Assembly: GCA_036265325.1 (NCBI GenBank)
Contig: DATAPH010000023.1
Location: forward strand, 1-64,000
From: AC-51 sp036265325
GTDB lineage: Bacteria > Actinomycetota > UBA4738 > HRBIN12
Length of the DNA: 64,000 bases
Direction: 5' to 3'
The position numbers and the translations under genes are program-made. The notes under the pieces were generated by a model. That model searched no databases. It saw only the letters and a program-made list of their open reading frames with translations, and was not told the DNA's origin. Positions 8,971 through 16,516 of the stretch are shown piece by piece. Positions within the stretch are counted from its first letter, which is position 1. Each line of letters begins with the position of its first letter.

Positions 8971-8976
8971 AGCATA
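8971..8976 (-). promoter_or_regulatory. -10 element TATGCT (leaderless, hypothetical/GNAT-rhodanese operon)
   Basis: TATGCT on the minus strand is followed by seven bases and the GTG at 8963, consistent with a leaderless transcript. It faces the prfB promoter about 60 bp away. Confidence 0.4.
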
Positions 8977-9032
8977 CGGTCCGAGAGCGACGCGGTCGGT
9001 AGCGCCGCGCGGCTGCGGCGAGCGCCGGTCGG

Positions 9033-9038
9033 TAGACT
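9033..9038 (+). promoter_or_regulatory. -10 element TAGACT (leaderless prfB)
   Basis: TAGACT ends seven bases before the prfB ATG at 9046. The 10-mer CGGTCGGTAG occurs at 8993-9002 and again at 9026-9035, overlapping this element, so the repeat may reflect a binding site. Confidence 0.45.
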
Positions 9039-9045
9039 CGCCGCG

Positions 9046-10150
9046 ATGAGCGAGTACACGGAGCGCCTCGCGGCGATCGCCGAGGGCCTGCAGGCGGCAC
9101 GGGGGTTCCTTTGACCTCGACACCAAGCGCACGCAGGCCGAAGACCTTCAGAAGCAGGCCGCGGACGCATCGCTGTGGGACGACCCGGCGAAAGGCCGCC
9201 GCGTCACGTCCGAGCTCGCGCGGCTGAACGCCGAGCTCGACCGCGTCGACGACCTCCAACGCAAGCTCGACGACGCGCTGGCGCTCGATGAGCTACTGAG
9301 CGGCGCCGACGATCCGGATCTCGAACGCGAGCTCGCCTCGACGGTCGAGGCGCTCGAACGCGCGCTCGACGCGCTTCGGCTCGAGGCGCTGCTCGGCGGC
9401 GAGTACGACGGTCACGACGCGATCGCGACGGTGCAGGCCGGCGCGGGAGGGACTGAATCGCAGGACTGGGCCGAGATGCTGTTGCGGATGTTCTCCCGGT
9501 GGGCGGAGCGACGGTCGTTCGGCATCGACGTCGACGAGGTCCATTACGGCGAGGAGGCCGGCATCAAGTCGGCGACGTTCACCGTCCGCGGGCACAACGC
9601 ATACGGGCTGCTGTCGGCGGAGCGTGGCGTCCACCGGCTCGTTCGCATAAGCCCGTTCGATGCGCAGAAGCGACGGCACACCTCGTTCGCCTCGCTCGAC
9701 GTGATCCCGGCGCTCGACGAAGAGGAGGCCGAGGAGGTCGACGTCGACGAGGCCGACCTCCGGATCGACGTGTACCGGTCGAGCGGTCCGGGCGGGCAGG
9801 GCGTGAACACGACCGACTCCGCGGTTCGGATCACCCATCTGCCGACCGGGATCGTCGTCTCGTGTCAGAACGAGCGATCGCAGCTCCAGAACCGTGCGAC
9901 GGCGATGGGCATCCTCAAGGCGCGCCTAGCCGAGCTCGAGCGCCGCGAGCGGGACGAGCAGATGGATGAGATCCGCGGCGAGCGCAAGGCCGTCGACTTC
10001 GGCTCGCAGATCCGCTCGTACGTCCTCGCGCCGTACCAGATGGTCAAGGACCACCGGACCAATGAGGAGGTCGGCGATCCGCAACGGGTCCTCGACGGCG
10101 ACCTCGACCGCTTCATCGAAGCGGAACTGCGCCACCGGGCATCGGGCTAG
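9046..10150 (+). CDS. Peptide chain release factor 2, with programmed +1 frameshift
   Basis: RF2 releases finished peptides at UGA and UAA stops. Translation starts at ATG 9046 and reads 22 codons to an in-frame TGA at 9112. It must then shift +1 on CTT-TGA-C (9109-9115) to continue from GAC at 9113, giving about 367 residues. Downstream motifs are RF2-specific: SPF within RLVRISPFDAQKRRH (stop-codon recognition) and GPGGQGVNTTDSAVR (GGQ, peptidyl-tRNA hydrolysis). The GDD-type N-terminal helices start directly after the shift. This is the classic autoregulatory design, in which low RF2 promotes frameshifting. The neighbours ftsE, ftsX, smpB and ssrA match the usual actinobacterial order. Confidence 0.97.
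9100..9115 (+). promoter_or_regulatory. RF2 programmed +1 frameshift site
   Basis: The site reads CGG GGG TTC CTT TGA C. The slippery CTT followed by TGA and C is the conserved RF2 signal, and the G-rich CGGGGG six bases upstream occupies the place of the internal Shine-Dalgarno AGGGGG that stimulates the shift in E. coli prfB. Confidence 0.95.
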
Positions 10151-10214
10151 CGCCGGTGGCGCGAGGCGCCCGACAACGGCTCGCTTTGCGCTGGAGCCTC
10201 CACGGAACCGTGAC

Positions 10215-10233
10215 AACCCTCTGCTAGGGTTTT
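10215..10233 (+). terminator. Short hairpin between prfB and ftsE
   Basis: AACCCT (10215-10220) and AGGGTT (10226-10231) form a six-base stem with a five-base loop, followed by TT. It could be a weak intrinsic terminator for prfB. Alternatively, TAGGGT at 10225-10230 could serve as a -10 element for ftsE. The sequence does not decide between them. Confidence 0.3.
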
Positions 10234-10262
10234 CGCATCCACTTCCCCGACTCTCAAACGTC

Positions 10263-10943
10263 ATGATCAGCTTGCAGCACGTCTCGAAGACGTACAAGAG
10301 CGACGTCACCGCCCTCGACGACGTCTCGATCGAGATCGAGAAGGGCGAGTTCGTCTTCCTCGTCGGCCCCTCCGGGTCGGGCAAGTCGTCGTCCCTGCGC
10401 TTGTTGCTGCGCGAGGAGGACCCGACGCACGGCGAAGTCTTCGTCGCGGGCAAGAACCTCGCGAAGCTCTCCGCCTGGAGCGGCGTGCCGAAGCTCCGCC
10501 GGAACCTCGGCACGGTGTTCCAGGATTTCAAGCTGCTGTCGGACAAAACCGTGTTCGAGAATGTGTCGTTCGCCCTCGAGGTGATCGGCAAGCCGAAGCA
10601 CGTGATCGATCACCGTGTGCCCGAGATCTTGGAGTACGTCGGGCTGGGAGAGAAGCTGAACAACTATCCGGATGAATTGTCGGGTGGTGAGCAGCAGCGC
10701 GTCTCGATCGCGCGGGCCTGCGTGAACCGCCCGCTCGTGCTTCTCGCCGACGAGCCCACCGGCAACCTCGACCCGAACACCAGCGTCGACATCATGCGTT
10801 TGCTCGACAAGGTGAACAAGATCGGAACGACCGTGGTGATGGCGACCCATGACCAAGCGATCGTCGACGCGATGCGCAAGCGCGTGATCGAGCTCGACCG
10901 CGGCAAGGTCGTCCGCGACCAGTCCCGAGGGGTGTACTCCTAG
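10263..10943 (+). CDS. Cell-division ABC ATPase FtsE
   Basis: A 226-residue ABC ATPase that pairs with FtsX at the divisome to activate peptidoglycan hydrolases. It has Walker A GPSGSGKS (35-42), the signature LSGGEQQRVSIARA, Walker B LLADEPTGNLD and the H-loop MATHD. The ATG at 10263 gives the family start ISLQHVSKTY. No clear Shine-Dalgarno is present. Its TAG stop is directly followed by the ftsX start codon, so the pair is coupled. Confidence 0.96.
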   Translation: MISLQHVSKTYKSDVTALDDVSIEIEKGEFVFLVGPSGSGKSSSLRLLLREEDPTHGEVFVAGKNLAKLSAWSGVPKLRRNLGTVFQDFKLLSDKTVFENVSFALEVIGKPKHVIDHRVPEILEYVGLGEKLNNYPDELSGGEQQRVSIARACVNRPLVLLADEPTGNLDPNTSVDIMRLLDKVNKIGTTVVMATHDQAIVDAMRKRVIELDRGKVVRDQSRGVYS

Positions 10944-11849
10944 GTGCGGGTCGAGTACTACTTCCGCGAGACGGCGTCGGGGATCCGGCGCAACGGCACG
11001 ATCGCCTTCGGCGCGGTGATGACCGCCTTCATCGCGCTGTTCCTGTTCGGGCTCGCATTGCTGATCCGGCGCGAGATCGCGCTCGTCATCGAGAGCATCA
11101 CCGGCAACGTCCAGGTCCAGGTCTACGTCGACGACAACGCGAGCCCCCAGACGATCGACCAGATCCACACGGTGCTGGCGCAGCTGCCCGCGGTGAAGAG
11201 CGCGGATTACGAGGATCAGCAGCAAGCGTGCGAGCGCGCGAAGGTCATCTTCTCGGCGAACCCGACGATCATCGAGAACACGACGTGCGCGACGTGGCCG
11301 ACCTCGTTCCGGGTGACGCTCGCCGACACCAGTCAATACGCGCAGATCCCCGCCGCGCTCGGCTGCGAACCCGACGCTGCGAATCAGCTCACCTGCACGC
11401 AGCCCGGCGTGTCGACCGTCCGTGACTGGCGCGACGTGCTCGACCGACTGTCGGCGATCACCACCGCCGTGTCGCTCGGCCTGTTCGGATTGTCCGTCAT
11501 CATGTTGATCAGCGCCGTCGTGTTGGTCTCGAACACGCTTCGGATGGGGATGTTCGCCCGCCGCAAGGAGATCAGCATCATGCGCCTGGTGGGCGCGACC
11601 AACTGGCGCATCCGCGTTCCGTTCCTGATCGAGGGCGGGTCAGAAGCGTTGCTCGGCGCCGCGCTCGCGATCGTCACGTTGTTCCTCGGAAAAGTCTTCG
11701 TCGTCGACCAGCTCGCCGGCAAGATCGTATGGCTGCCGCTCGTCCGCAACAGCGACGTCCTGTCGGTGCTGCCGTGGGTGTTTGTGGCCGCTATCTTCGT
11801 GGCCGCCGTCGCCGGCACGGTCGGCATGCGCCGCTACCTCGACGTGTAG
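10944..11849 (+). CDS. Cell-division permease-like protein FtsX
   Basis: A 301-residue membrane partner of FtsE. The topology fits the family: a short cytoplasmic N-terminus, TM1 near residues 20-42, and an extracellular domain of about 130 residues that includes two cysteines (CERAK and NTTCATW). Three C-terminal helices follow, with the FtsX motif RRKEISIMRLVGATNWRIR between the second and third. The GTG start abuts the ftsE stop with no gap. The extracellular domain is expected to contact a hydrolase such as RipC in mycobacteria; no hydrolase gene is adjacent. Confidence 0.95.
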   Translation: MRVEYYFRETASGIRRNGTIAFGAVMTAFIALFLFGLALLIRREIALVIESITGNVQVQVYVDDNASPQTIDQIHTVLAQLPAVKSADYEDQQQACERAKVIFSANPTIIENTTCATWPTSFRVTLADTSQYAQIPAALGCEPDAANQLTCTQPGVSTVRDWRDVLDRLSAITTAVSLGLFGLSVIMLISAVVLVSNTLRMGMFARRKEISIMRLVGATNWRIRVPFLIEGGSEALLGAALAIVTLFLGKVFVVDQLAGKIVWLPLVRNSDVLSVLPWVFVAAIFVAAVAGTVGMRRYLDV

Positions 11850-11852
11850 CCT
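11847..11852 (+). promoter_or_regulatory. -10 element TAGCCT (leaderless smpB)
   Basis: TAGCCT starts at the ftsX stop codon and ends seven bases before the smpB GTG at 11860. smpB may therefore be transcribed on its own as well as from upstream. Confidence 0.35.
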
Positions 11853-11859
11853 GCGCCCC

Positions 11860-12333
11860 GTGGCGCAGACCCAGCACCGTTCCGACGACAAGACCGTCGC
11901 GACCAACCGCAAGGCGCGGCACGACTACACGCTGGTCGAGACGCTCGAGTGCGGGATCCAGCTCACCGGCACCGAGGTGAAGTCGCTCCGTCTTGGCCAG
12001 GCGTCGTTGGTGGATTGCTTCGCCCGGTTCCGCGGCGGGGAGCTGTGGCTGGAAGGCATGCACATCCCTCCCTACGAACAGGGCGACAAGCGCACGCACG
12101 AGCCGATGCGGCCGCGGAAGCTGCTCGTCCATCGGCGCCAGTTGGCGCAGCTGCAGCGCGCAACGATGGAGAAGGGCCTGTCGCTCGTGCCGCTCCGTGT
12201 CTATTTCTCGCACGGCATCGCAAAGGTCGAGATCGCGACCGCGAAGGGCAAGCGCCAGCACGAGAAGCGTCAGGCGATCGCCAAACGTGACGCGCAGCGG
12301 GAAGCGGAGCGCGAGCTCGGACGCAGACGCTAG
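11860..12333 (+). CDS. SsrA-binding protein SmpB
   Basis: A 157-residue tmRNA partner needed for trans-translation rescue of stalled ribosomes. It shows the family features NRKARHDY near the N-terminus, GIQLTGTEVKSLR, HIPPYEQG and a basic tail (GKRQHEKRQAIAKRDAQREAER) that mimics mRNA in the decoding channel. The GTG at 11860 gives the expected length. The tmRNA gene itself lies about 740 bases downstream, beyond one convergent gene. The stop overlaps that gene by four bases. Confidence 0.96.
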   Translation: MAQTQHRSDDKTVATNRKARHDYTLVETLECGIQLTGTEVKSLRLGQASLVDCFARFRGGELWLEGMHIPPYEQGDKRTHEPMRPRKLLVHRRQLAQLQRATMEKGLSLVPLRVYFSHGIAKVEIATAKGKRQHEKRQAIAKRDAQREAERELGRRR

Positions 12334-13004
12334 CCGACGTTCGTCGCGAGCCAATCGACCAGCGGCGCCATCTTCTTGTAGTGCGCGGTGCAGAAGGCCG
12401 GAAACGTCGGCGTTCGGGCTTCGGGTGGGACGTCCATCTCCGTCCCGACGGTGACACCGGCATGGCGGAGCAGCGCCTCGCGTGGGTGGTCGTCCGCGAA
12501 CCCGGCCGGAACGCGCTTGTAATGCTCGCCTCCGAGCTCGAACCCGGCGCGCGCTTCTTTCGCCGCGATCTTGGCGAGCTCACCGCCGGATCGGTCATCG
12601 CCGACGGCCTTGCGGTACCGCTCGAGCTCGGGCTTGTCGAGCATGTGTTTGCCGGCACCGAGGATGAGCTCGCTCGACGTGAGCCGGAACCAGTAGCCCG
12701 GCGACGTCTTGGCCGAGCCGACCCGGAACATCATGTCGAGGTGGTCCTTGTACGGGCGCTTGTCCTTCGAAAATCGGATGTCGCGATGGATCCGCATCAT
12801 CGAGCCGCCGATCTTGGGCTCCGCTCGAACGCCGGGCGAGAACTTCGCCAGCAGCGGTCCGATCGCCTCGATGAACGCCATCGACGGCTCGAGCAGCTCC
12901 TCTTCATACGTCGAGCGGTGCGCCTCGAACCACTTCTTGTCGTTGTGGCGCTCGAGATCGTGCAGAAAGCCGAACGCTGCATCGCTGAATCCGGTGAACG
13001 CCAC
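12330..13004 (-). CDS. DUF2461 family protein
   Basis: A 224-residue protein matching the DUF2461/TIGR02453 pattern: FLHDLERHNDKKWFEAHR near the N-terminus and GGSMMRIHRDIRFSKDKRPYKDHL in the middle, followed by YWFRLTSSELILGAG. Family function is unknown. The GTG start at 13004 is supported by TAGGGT six bases upstream. It sits opposite in orientation between smpB and ssrA. Confidence 0.88.
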   Translation of the reverse strand: MAFTGFSDAAFGFLHDLERHNDKKWFEAHRSTYEEELLEPSMAFIEAIGPLLAKFSPGVRAEPKIGGSMMRIHRDIRFSKDKRPYKDHLDMMFRVGSAKTSPGYWFRLTSSELILGAGKHMLDKPELERYRKAVGDDRSGGELAKIAAKEARAGFELGGEHYKRVPAGFADDHPREALLRHAGVTVGTEMDVPPEARTPTFPAFCTAHYKKMAPLVDWLATNVG

Positions 13005-13010
13005 GTGCTC

Positions 13011-13016
13011 ACCCTA
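13011..13016 (-). promoter_or_regulatory. -10 element TAGGGT (leaderless DUF2461 gene)
   Basis: TAGGGT on the minus strand ends six bases before the GTG at 13004. There is no ribosome binding site. Confidence 0.45.
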
Positions 13017-13046
13017 CGCGGCTTCAGTGATGTCCGAGACCGGCCG

Positions 13047-13052
13047 TATAAT
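13047..13052 (+). promoter_or_regulatory. Consensus -10 TATAAT of the tmRNA promoter
   Basis: TATAAT is a perfect sigma70-type -10, with a weak TTCAGT 18 bases upstream. It would start a precursor about 12 bases before the mature tmRNA 5' end at 13071, fitting RNase P processing. Confidence 0.6.
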
Positions 13053-13070
13053 CCGGTGACAACTACATAT

Positions 13071-13423
13071 GGGGGTGTACTGGCTTCGATCCGGACGTTT
13101 GCCGTCTGGGCGAAGCGGGCCGTGATCCCGGATGTCACGTTAAACGCCGGACCAACACAAGCGCCAACGACGAGTTCGCGCTCGCTGCTTAACCTCGGTT
13201 AAGTAGCTGCTCGCCCCGTGTGCCTACGGTCGGGGGCCGAGTATCACCTGAGTAGGCTGACCCCGCCGGTTCCGACCGGAGGCCGGCGGGGGACACCGCA
13301 TCCGGTCTGGCCCCGAAGCTGCCTGCCGATGGACGGCCGAGGGGCGAGATCCAAGCATCGGCTGCGCCCGGAGAAGTCCCAGTCGGTCGCCCGGAGACAA
13401 GGGTTCGATTCCCTTCACCTCCA
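13071..13423 (+). ncRNA. Transfer-messenger RNA (tmRNA)
   Basis: tmRNA rescues stalled ribosomes with SmpB. The 5' end GGGGGTG (13071-13077) pairs with CACCTCC (13416-13422) as the acceptor stem, with A13423 as discriminator; CCA is not encoded. The 3' T-arm GGGTTCGATTCCC precedes the acceptor strand. The 5' half contains the conserved TGGCTTCGAT. The tag reading frame ends in ANDEFALAA (13163-13189) with TAA at 13190. The resume codon may lie further upstream in the same frame (codons giving TNTS precede it), so the full tag length is uncertain. Confidence 0.95.
13163..13192 (+). other. tmRNA proteolysis-tag codons, ending ANDEFALAA-stop
   Basis: GCC AAC GAC GAG TTC GCG CTC GCT GCT TAA encodes ANDEFALAA. 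The final ALAA is the usual ClpXP degron end. The first residues match the E. coli tag start ANDE, which makes GCC 13163 a reasonable resume codon, although an upstream in-frame start cannot be excluded. Confidence 0.75.
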
Positions 13424-13447
13424 CTCGTGCTCCGCACTCGGGCGCGG

Positions 13448-13882
13448 CTACTGCGCCTGCAGTTGGCCGACCATCCCCATGCTCTCGTGGAACCGGCACA
13501 CGAACTGCGTTGAGCCGGACTTCGGGAACGTCACCGTGACCGTCTGTGACGTGCCGGGCATGAGCGTCACGTCGACGTCCTCGTTCTGGATCGTGAACGT
13601 GTGGGCCGCGGTTCCCTTGTTGTCGATCGTGAGCGTCAGCTTCTGGTTCGCCGAGCCCGTCAACGTGTCGGGGCTGAAGAAATCGTCGTAGGTGTCGATC
13701 GTGAAGCTCGATCTGCCCGCGACGTTCGCGGCGGGGGCGGGCGACGTCGGGATCGGCGATGTCGTCGGCGTCGCGGACGAGGTCGCGGGCGGCGCGGCAG
13801 CAGAGCTCGAGGCCGCGGTGCACCCGGTCGCAAGTAGGCCCAAGGCCAGCACGACGGCAACGAGCAGGGTTCGGTTCCGCAT
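13448..13882 (-). CDS. Cupredoxin-like copper lipoprotein
   Basis: A 144-residue secreted lipoprotein. It has a signal peptide with lipobox LATGC (Cys21), an Ala/Ser/Thr/Pro linker to about residue 55 and a cupredoxin fold of about 90 residues. The type I copper ligands are visible as H94 (AAHTF), C129, H132 and M137 (C-x2-H-x4-M). Such proteins shuttle electrons or buffer copper outside the membrane. ATG 13882 is preceded by GGGAGGAACC, a good ribosome binding site. It stands alone, with no oxidase partner nearby. Confidence 0.88.
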   Translation of the reverse strand: MRNRTLLVAVVLALGLLATGCTAASSSAAAPPATSSATPTTSPIPTSPAPAANVAGRSSFTIDTYDDFFSPDTLTGSANQKLTLTIDNKGTAAHTFTIQNEDVDVTLMPGTSQTVTVTFPKSGSTQFVCRFHESMGMVGQLQAQ

Positions 13883-13944
13883 GGTTCCTCCCGGGTCGAT
13901 GGTTGGCAAAGGTTACGGCCCAGGGGTACCCGGTTAGTGTGCCG

Positions 13945-14688
13945 CTACGCCTCGGCGATGCGAGCGCTCGCGAGCACGTGACCATGCGACGTGATCAGGA
14001 GCGTGTCGTAGTTGGTCAGGTCTTCGTGGGTCACGAGCCAGGTGGAGGCCTCGCCGTCGGAGAACTTCAGCGGCGGAAGCTGCATCGACTCCCCATGGGG
14101 TCCTGTCAGCACCGCTTGTGCGTCGGTCAGATCGCTCGGCCCATGGGCAAGGACGATGCCCCAGGAGTTCCACCCTTGGTTCGGGTCACCGTCGTACAGG
14201 ATGACCTTCCCGCTCACGCCGGTGGCGGTGCTCGACTCGAGCTGGCCCAGCCGGAACTCCTTGCCACCAAGGGTCGATAGGAGCGCCAGATAGCTCGATG
14301 CTTGCGCCTGGACGCGCGCGGCGTGCTCGTGCTGCGAGACCGCGAACCCGAACGAGCCGGCGATCAGGACGAACGCGGCGGCCACGGCGACCCAACGGAC
14401 GGGCGACCGGCGCCGCATCGGAACGACGTTGGTCTTGGCCGGCTCCCCGTCTTCGGTCGCGTGCCACTCGTCGTCCAGCACGGCGAGGACGTGGTCACGG
14501 AGCTCGTCGGGCGGCGCCGTCTCGTGCGTGGCGTACGCGAGCGTGGCCACACCGTCTTCGAGGCGGAGCCGTTCGGCCCGGCAGCCGGTGCAGCCGCGGA
14601 GGTGGTGCTCGACGCGGGCGTCCGCGTCCCCATCGAGGGACCCGAGCAAGTGCTCGGGGAGCAGGTCACGTACATGCTCACACGTCAT
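13945..14688 (-). CDS. Zinc-type anti-sigma factor
   Basis: A 247-residue membrane-anchored anti-sigma factor. The N-terminal anti-sigma domain has HHLRGCTGCRAE, the H-x3-C-x2-C zinc signature. One membrane helix (RWVAVAAAFVLIAGSFGFAV, about 105-124) leads to an extracytoplasmic sensor domain of the RskA type. ATG 14688 overlaps the sigma-factor gene by 11 bases, ensuring coupled synthesis. It would hold the adjacent ECF sigma factor inactive until a signal releases it; the signal is unknown. Confidence 0.9.
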   Translation of the reverse strand: MTCEHVRDLLPEHLLGSLDGDADARVEHHLRGCTGCRAERLRLEDGVATLAYATHETAPPDELRDHVLAVLDDEWHATEDGEPAKTNVVPMRRRSPVRWVAVAAAFVLIAGSFGFAVSQHEHAARVQAQASSYLALLSTLGGKEFRLGQLESSTATGVSGKVILYDGDPNQGWNSWGIVLAHGPSDLTDAQAVLTGPHGESMQLPPLKFSDGEASTWLVTHEDLTNYDTLLITSHGHVLASARIAEA

Positions 14689-15259
14689 CGTCGGCCTCCT
14701 TGGCCATCTCGGCGCGGAGCTTGAGCAGCGCGGCGTGGATACGGGTCTTGGCGGTTCCTTGCGGGATCCCCTCCAGCGCGGCGACCTCTGCGGTGGTGCG
14801 TCCGCCGAAGTAGGCGAGCTCGAGGGCCGACCGCTGCTCGTCGCTGAGCTTGGCCATCGCCCGCCGGGCGCGGGCCGCCATGTCGGCGGTCGCGGCCAGG
14901 TCATCGGGCCCGGGCGCCGGATCGTGCACGGGCGGCGGTCCGAGCTCCTGCAGGGACCGCGACTCGAGCACCCGGCGTCGCAGCAGGTCGATCGCGAGCG
15001 ACCGGGCCGTCAGCAGGATCCACGTCTCGAGCCGCCCGCGTTCGGGGTCGAACCGGGCCGCCGTCCGCCAGAGCTTCACGAATGTGTCCTGCACGAGGTC
15101 TTGCGCCGCACCGTCATTGCCGAGCATCACGATCCCGAGGCCGTACACGCGCGAGGCGAAACGGTCATAGAGCGCGCCGGCCGCGCGCTCGTCGCGGGCC
15201 ACGAAGGCCGCCATCAGCGCCTGGTCGGAGCTCGGATCTTCGATCTTCACGAGTCGCAC
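14678..15259 (-). CDS. ECF RNA polymerase sigma factor
   Basis: A 193-residue ECF sigma factor with sigma-2 (ALYDRFASRVYGLGIVMLGNDGAAQDLVQDTFVKLWR) and sigma-4 (LSDEQRSALELAYFGGRTTAEVAALEGIPQGTAKTRIHAALLKLR) joined by a short linker. The GTG at 15259 is chosen because GGGGAG lies four bases upstream. A farther GTG at 15313 falls inside a plausible ECF-type promoter. It is cotranscribed with its anti-sigma factor and probably autoregulated. It resembles the SigK/SigL-type zinc anti-sigma systems of actinobacteria. Confidence 0.92.
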   Translation of the reverse strand: MRLVKIEDPSSDQALMAAFVARDERAAGALYDRFASRVYGLGIVMLGNDGAAQDLVQDTFVKLWRTAARFDPERGRLETWILLTARSLAIDLLRRRVLESRSLQELGPPPVHDPAPGPDDLAATADMAARARRAMAKLSDEQRSALELAYFGGRTTAEVAALEGIPQGTAKTRIHAALLKLRAEMAKEADDDV

Positions 15260-15296
15260 GGTACTCCCCGGGGAAGGGCTCGGTTGTCGCAGGTTG

Positions 15297-15320
15297 TACG
15301 GACGAGGTGCCACATCGGTT
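15297..15320 (-). promoter_or_regulatory. Candidate ECF-type autoregulatory promoter
   Basis: On the minus strand AACC (15320-15317) and CGTA (15300-15297) are separated by 16 bases, resembling ECF -35 and -10 cores. The predicted start would give a roughly 30-base leader carrying the GGGGAG site of the sigma gene. Confidence 0.3.
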
Positions 15321-15350
15321 CGGCAGCTCGGCCGTGTTCGGCCCGGCCGC

Positions 15351-15356
15351 TAGGCT
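15351..15356 (+). promoter_or_regulatory. -10 element TAGGCT (leaderless ycaQ-like gene)
   Basis: TAGGCT ends eight bases before the ATG at 15365, and no ribosome binding site is present. Confidence 0.45.
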
Positions 15357-15364
15357 GCTGCGCC

Positions 15365-16516
15365 ATGCCGGAGCCTCGTGTGGAGATCTCGCGTCGGCGA
15401 GCGCGGCAGATGGCGGTGATGGGCCAGCGGCTGGACGCCCCGAGGCCTCGGTCCATCGACGAGGTGCTCGGCGCGTTGGGCGAGATCCAGATGGACCCAA
15501 CCTCGGTTGTGGCCCGGACCGAACATCTGGTCCTGTTCGGCCGGCTCGGACCGTCGTTCCGCGTCTCGCAGTTGGAGCGGCGGATGTGGATCGACCGCGC
15601 GATGTTCGAGTACTGGGCGCACATCGTGCCCATGAGCGACCTGCCCTTGCATCGCGTGTCGATGAAGCGCTATCCGCACGGGCACTGGAAGCGGCATCAG
15701 TACGTTCGCGACTGGCTCGTCGCCAACGACGCGTTCGTCCGATACGCACTGCGAGAGCTGCGCCGTCGTGGTCCGATGCGCACGCGGGACTTCGAGAACC
15801 GTGCCGCCGAGGGATGGGAAACCGGCGGATGGAACGACGAGGGGCAGAACGCCGCGATGCTGCTGGACATCCTGTGGTCCCAGGGCAAGGTGATGATCGT
15901 CGGCCGGGACGGGCAACAACGCCTGTGGGACCTCGCGTCGCGTTGGCTCCCGCGCGTGCCGGCGCGCTCGGAGCGCGCGATGGCGGCCGACCTGGTCGAA
16001 CGACAGGTGCGCGCGCGGGGGATCACGCGGCTCGACCGGCTCGGCTACCTGTTCGACGGCGCCTTGCCCGGGCGCGACGAAGCGGTCGAGCGGTTGCTGC
16101 GGACGGGTGTGATCGTGCCGCTGCGCGTCGAGTCGTATCCCGGCAGGTGGTACTCGCACCGCGATCTGCTCGACAAGGCGTTCCGCGGCCGGACGGTGGC
16201 ACTGTCGCCGTTCGACGACCTGATCAGCGACCGCACGCGCACGGAGCGACTGTTCGGCATGTACTACCGGATCGAGATCTACGTGCCCAAGGCCACGCGC
16301 TGGGGCTACTTCGTGCTGCCGGTGTTGCACGACGATGCGCTGGTCGGCCGTATCGACCCGGTCTGGGACCGCACGGAGCGTGTGCTCACGGTGAAGGCGT
16401 GGCAGATGCAGCCCGACACCGATGCGGGAGACCGCAACGCGGTGCGCGAGGCGATCGACGAGCTTGGTCGTTGGCTCCGCGCCGAGCGCGTGGAGGTCCC
16501 GCGGACGAAGCCCTAG
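15365..16516 (+). CDS. YcaQ/AlkX-type winged-helix DNA glycosylase (HTH_42)
   Basis: A 383-residue protein of the HTH_42 (DUF1006) family, whose characterised members remove alkylated bases and unhook interstrand crosslinks. The catalytic Q-x-D appears in GEIQMDPTSVVARTEHL near the N-terminus. The later YWAHIVPMSD, the tandem winged-helix region and LSPFDDLISDRTRTERLF are family hallmarks. The ATG at 15365 is fixed by the TAGGCT element. It is divergent from the ECF sigma factor and converges on soxB with a four-base overlap. Confidence 0.88.
   Translation: MPEPRVEISRRRARQMAVMGQRLDAPRPRSIDEVLGALGEIQMDPTSVVARTEHLVLFGRLGPSFRVSQLERRMWIDRAMFEYWAHIVPMSDLPLHRVSMKRYPHGHWKRHQYVRDWLVANDAFVRYALRELRRRGPMRTRDFENRAAEGWETGGWNDEGQNAAMLLDILWSQGKVMIVGRDGQQRLWDLASRWLPRVPARSERAMAADLVERQVRARGITRLDRLGYLFDGALPGRDEAVERLLRTGVIVPLRVESYPGRWYSHRDLLDKAFRGRTVALSPFDDLISDRTRTERLFGMYYRIEIYVPKATRWGYFVLPVLHDDALVGRIDPVWDRTERVLTVKAWQMQPDTDAGDRNAVREAIDELGRWLRAERVEVPRTKP

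Noticed and set aside
7624..9114. Plus-strand reading frame of about 496 codons ending at the RF2 frameshift stop
   Set aside because: Only its last 22 codons are genuine (the prfB start). The rest is antisense to the GNAT-rhodanese and hypothetical genes.
13380..13423. Separate tRNA gene suggested by the T-arm and acceptor sequence
   Set aside because: The paired 5' acceptor strand lies about 340 bases upstream, so this is the 3' end of tmRNA.
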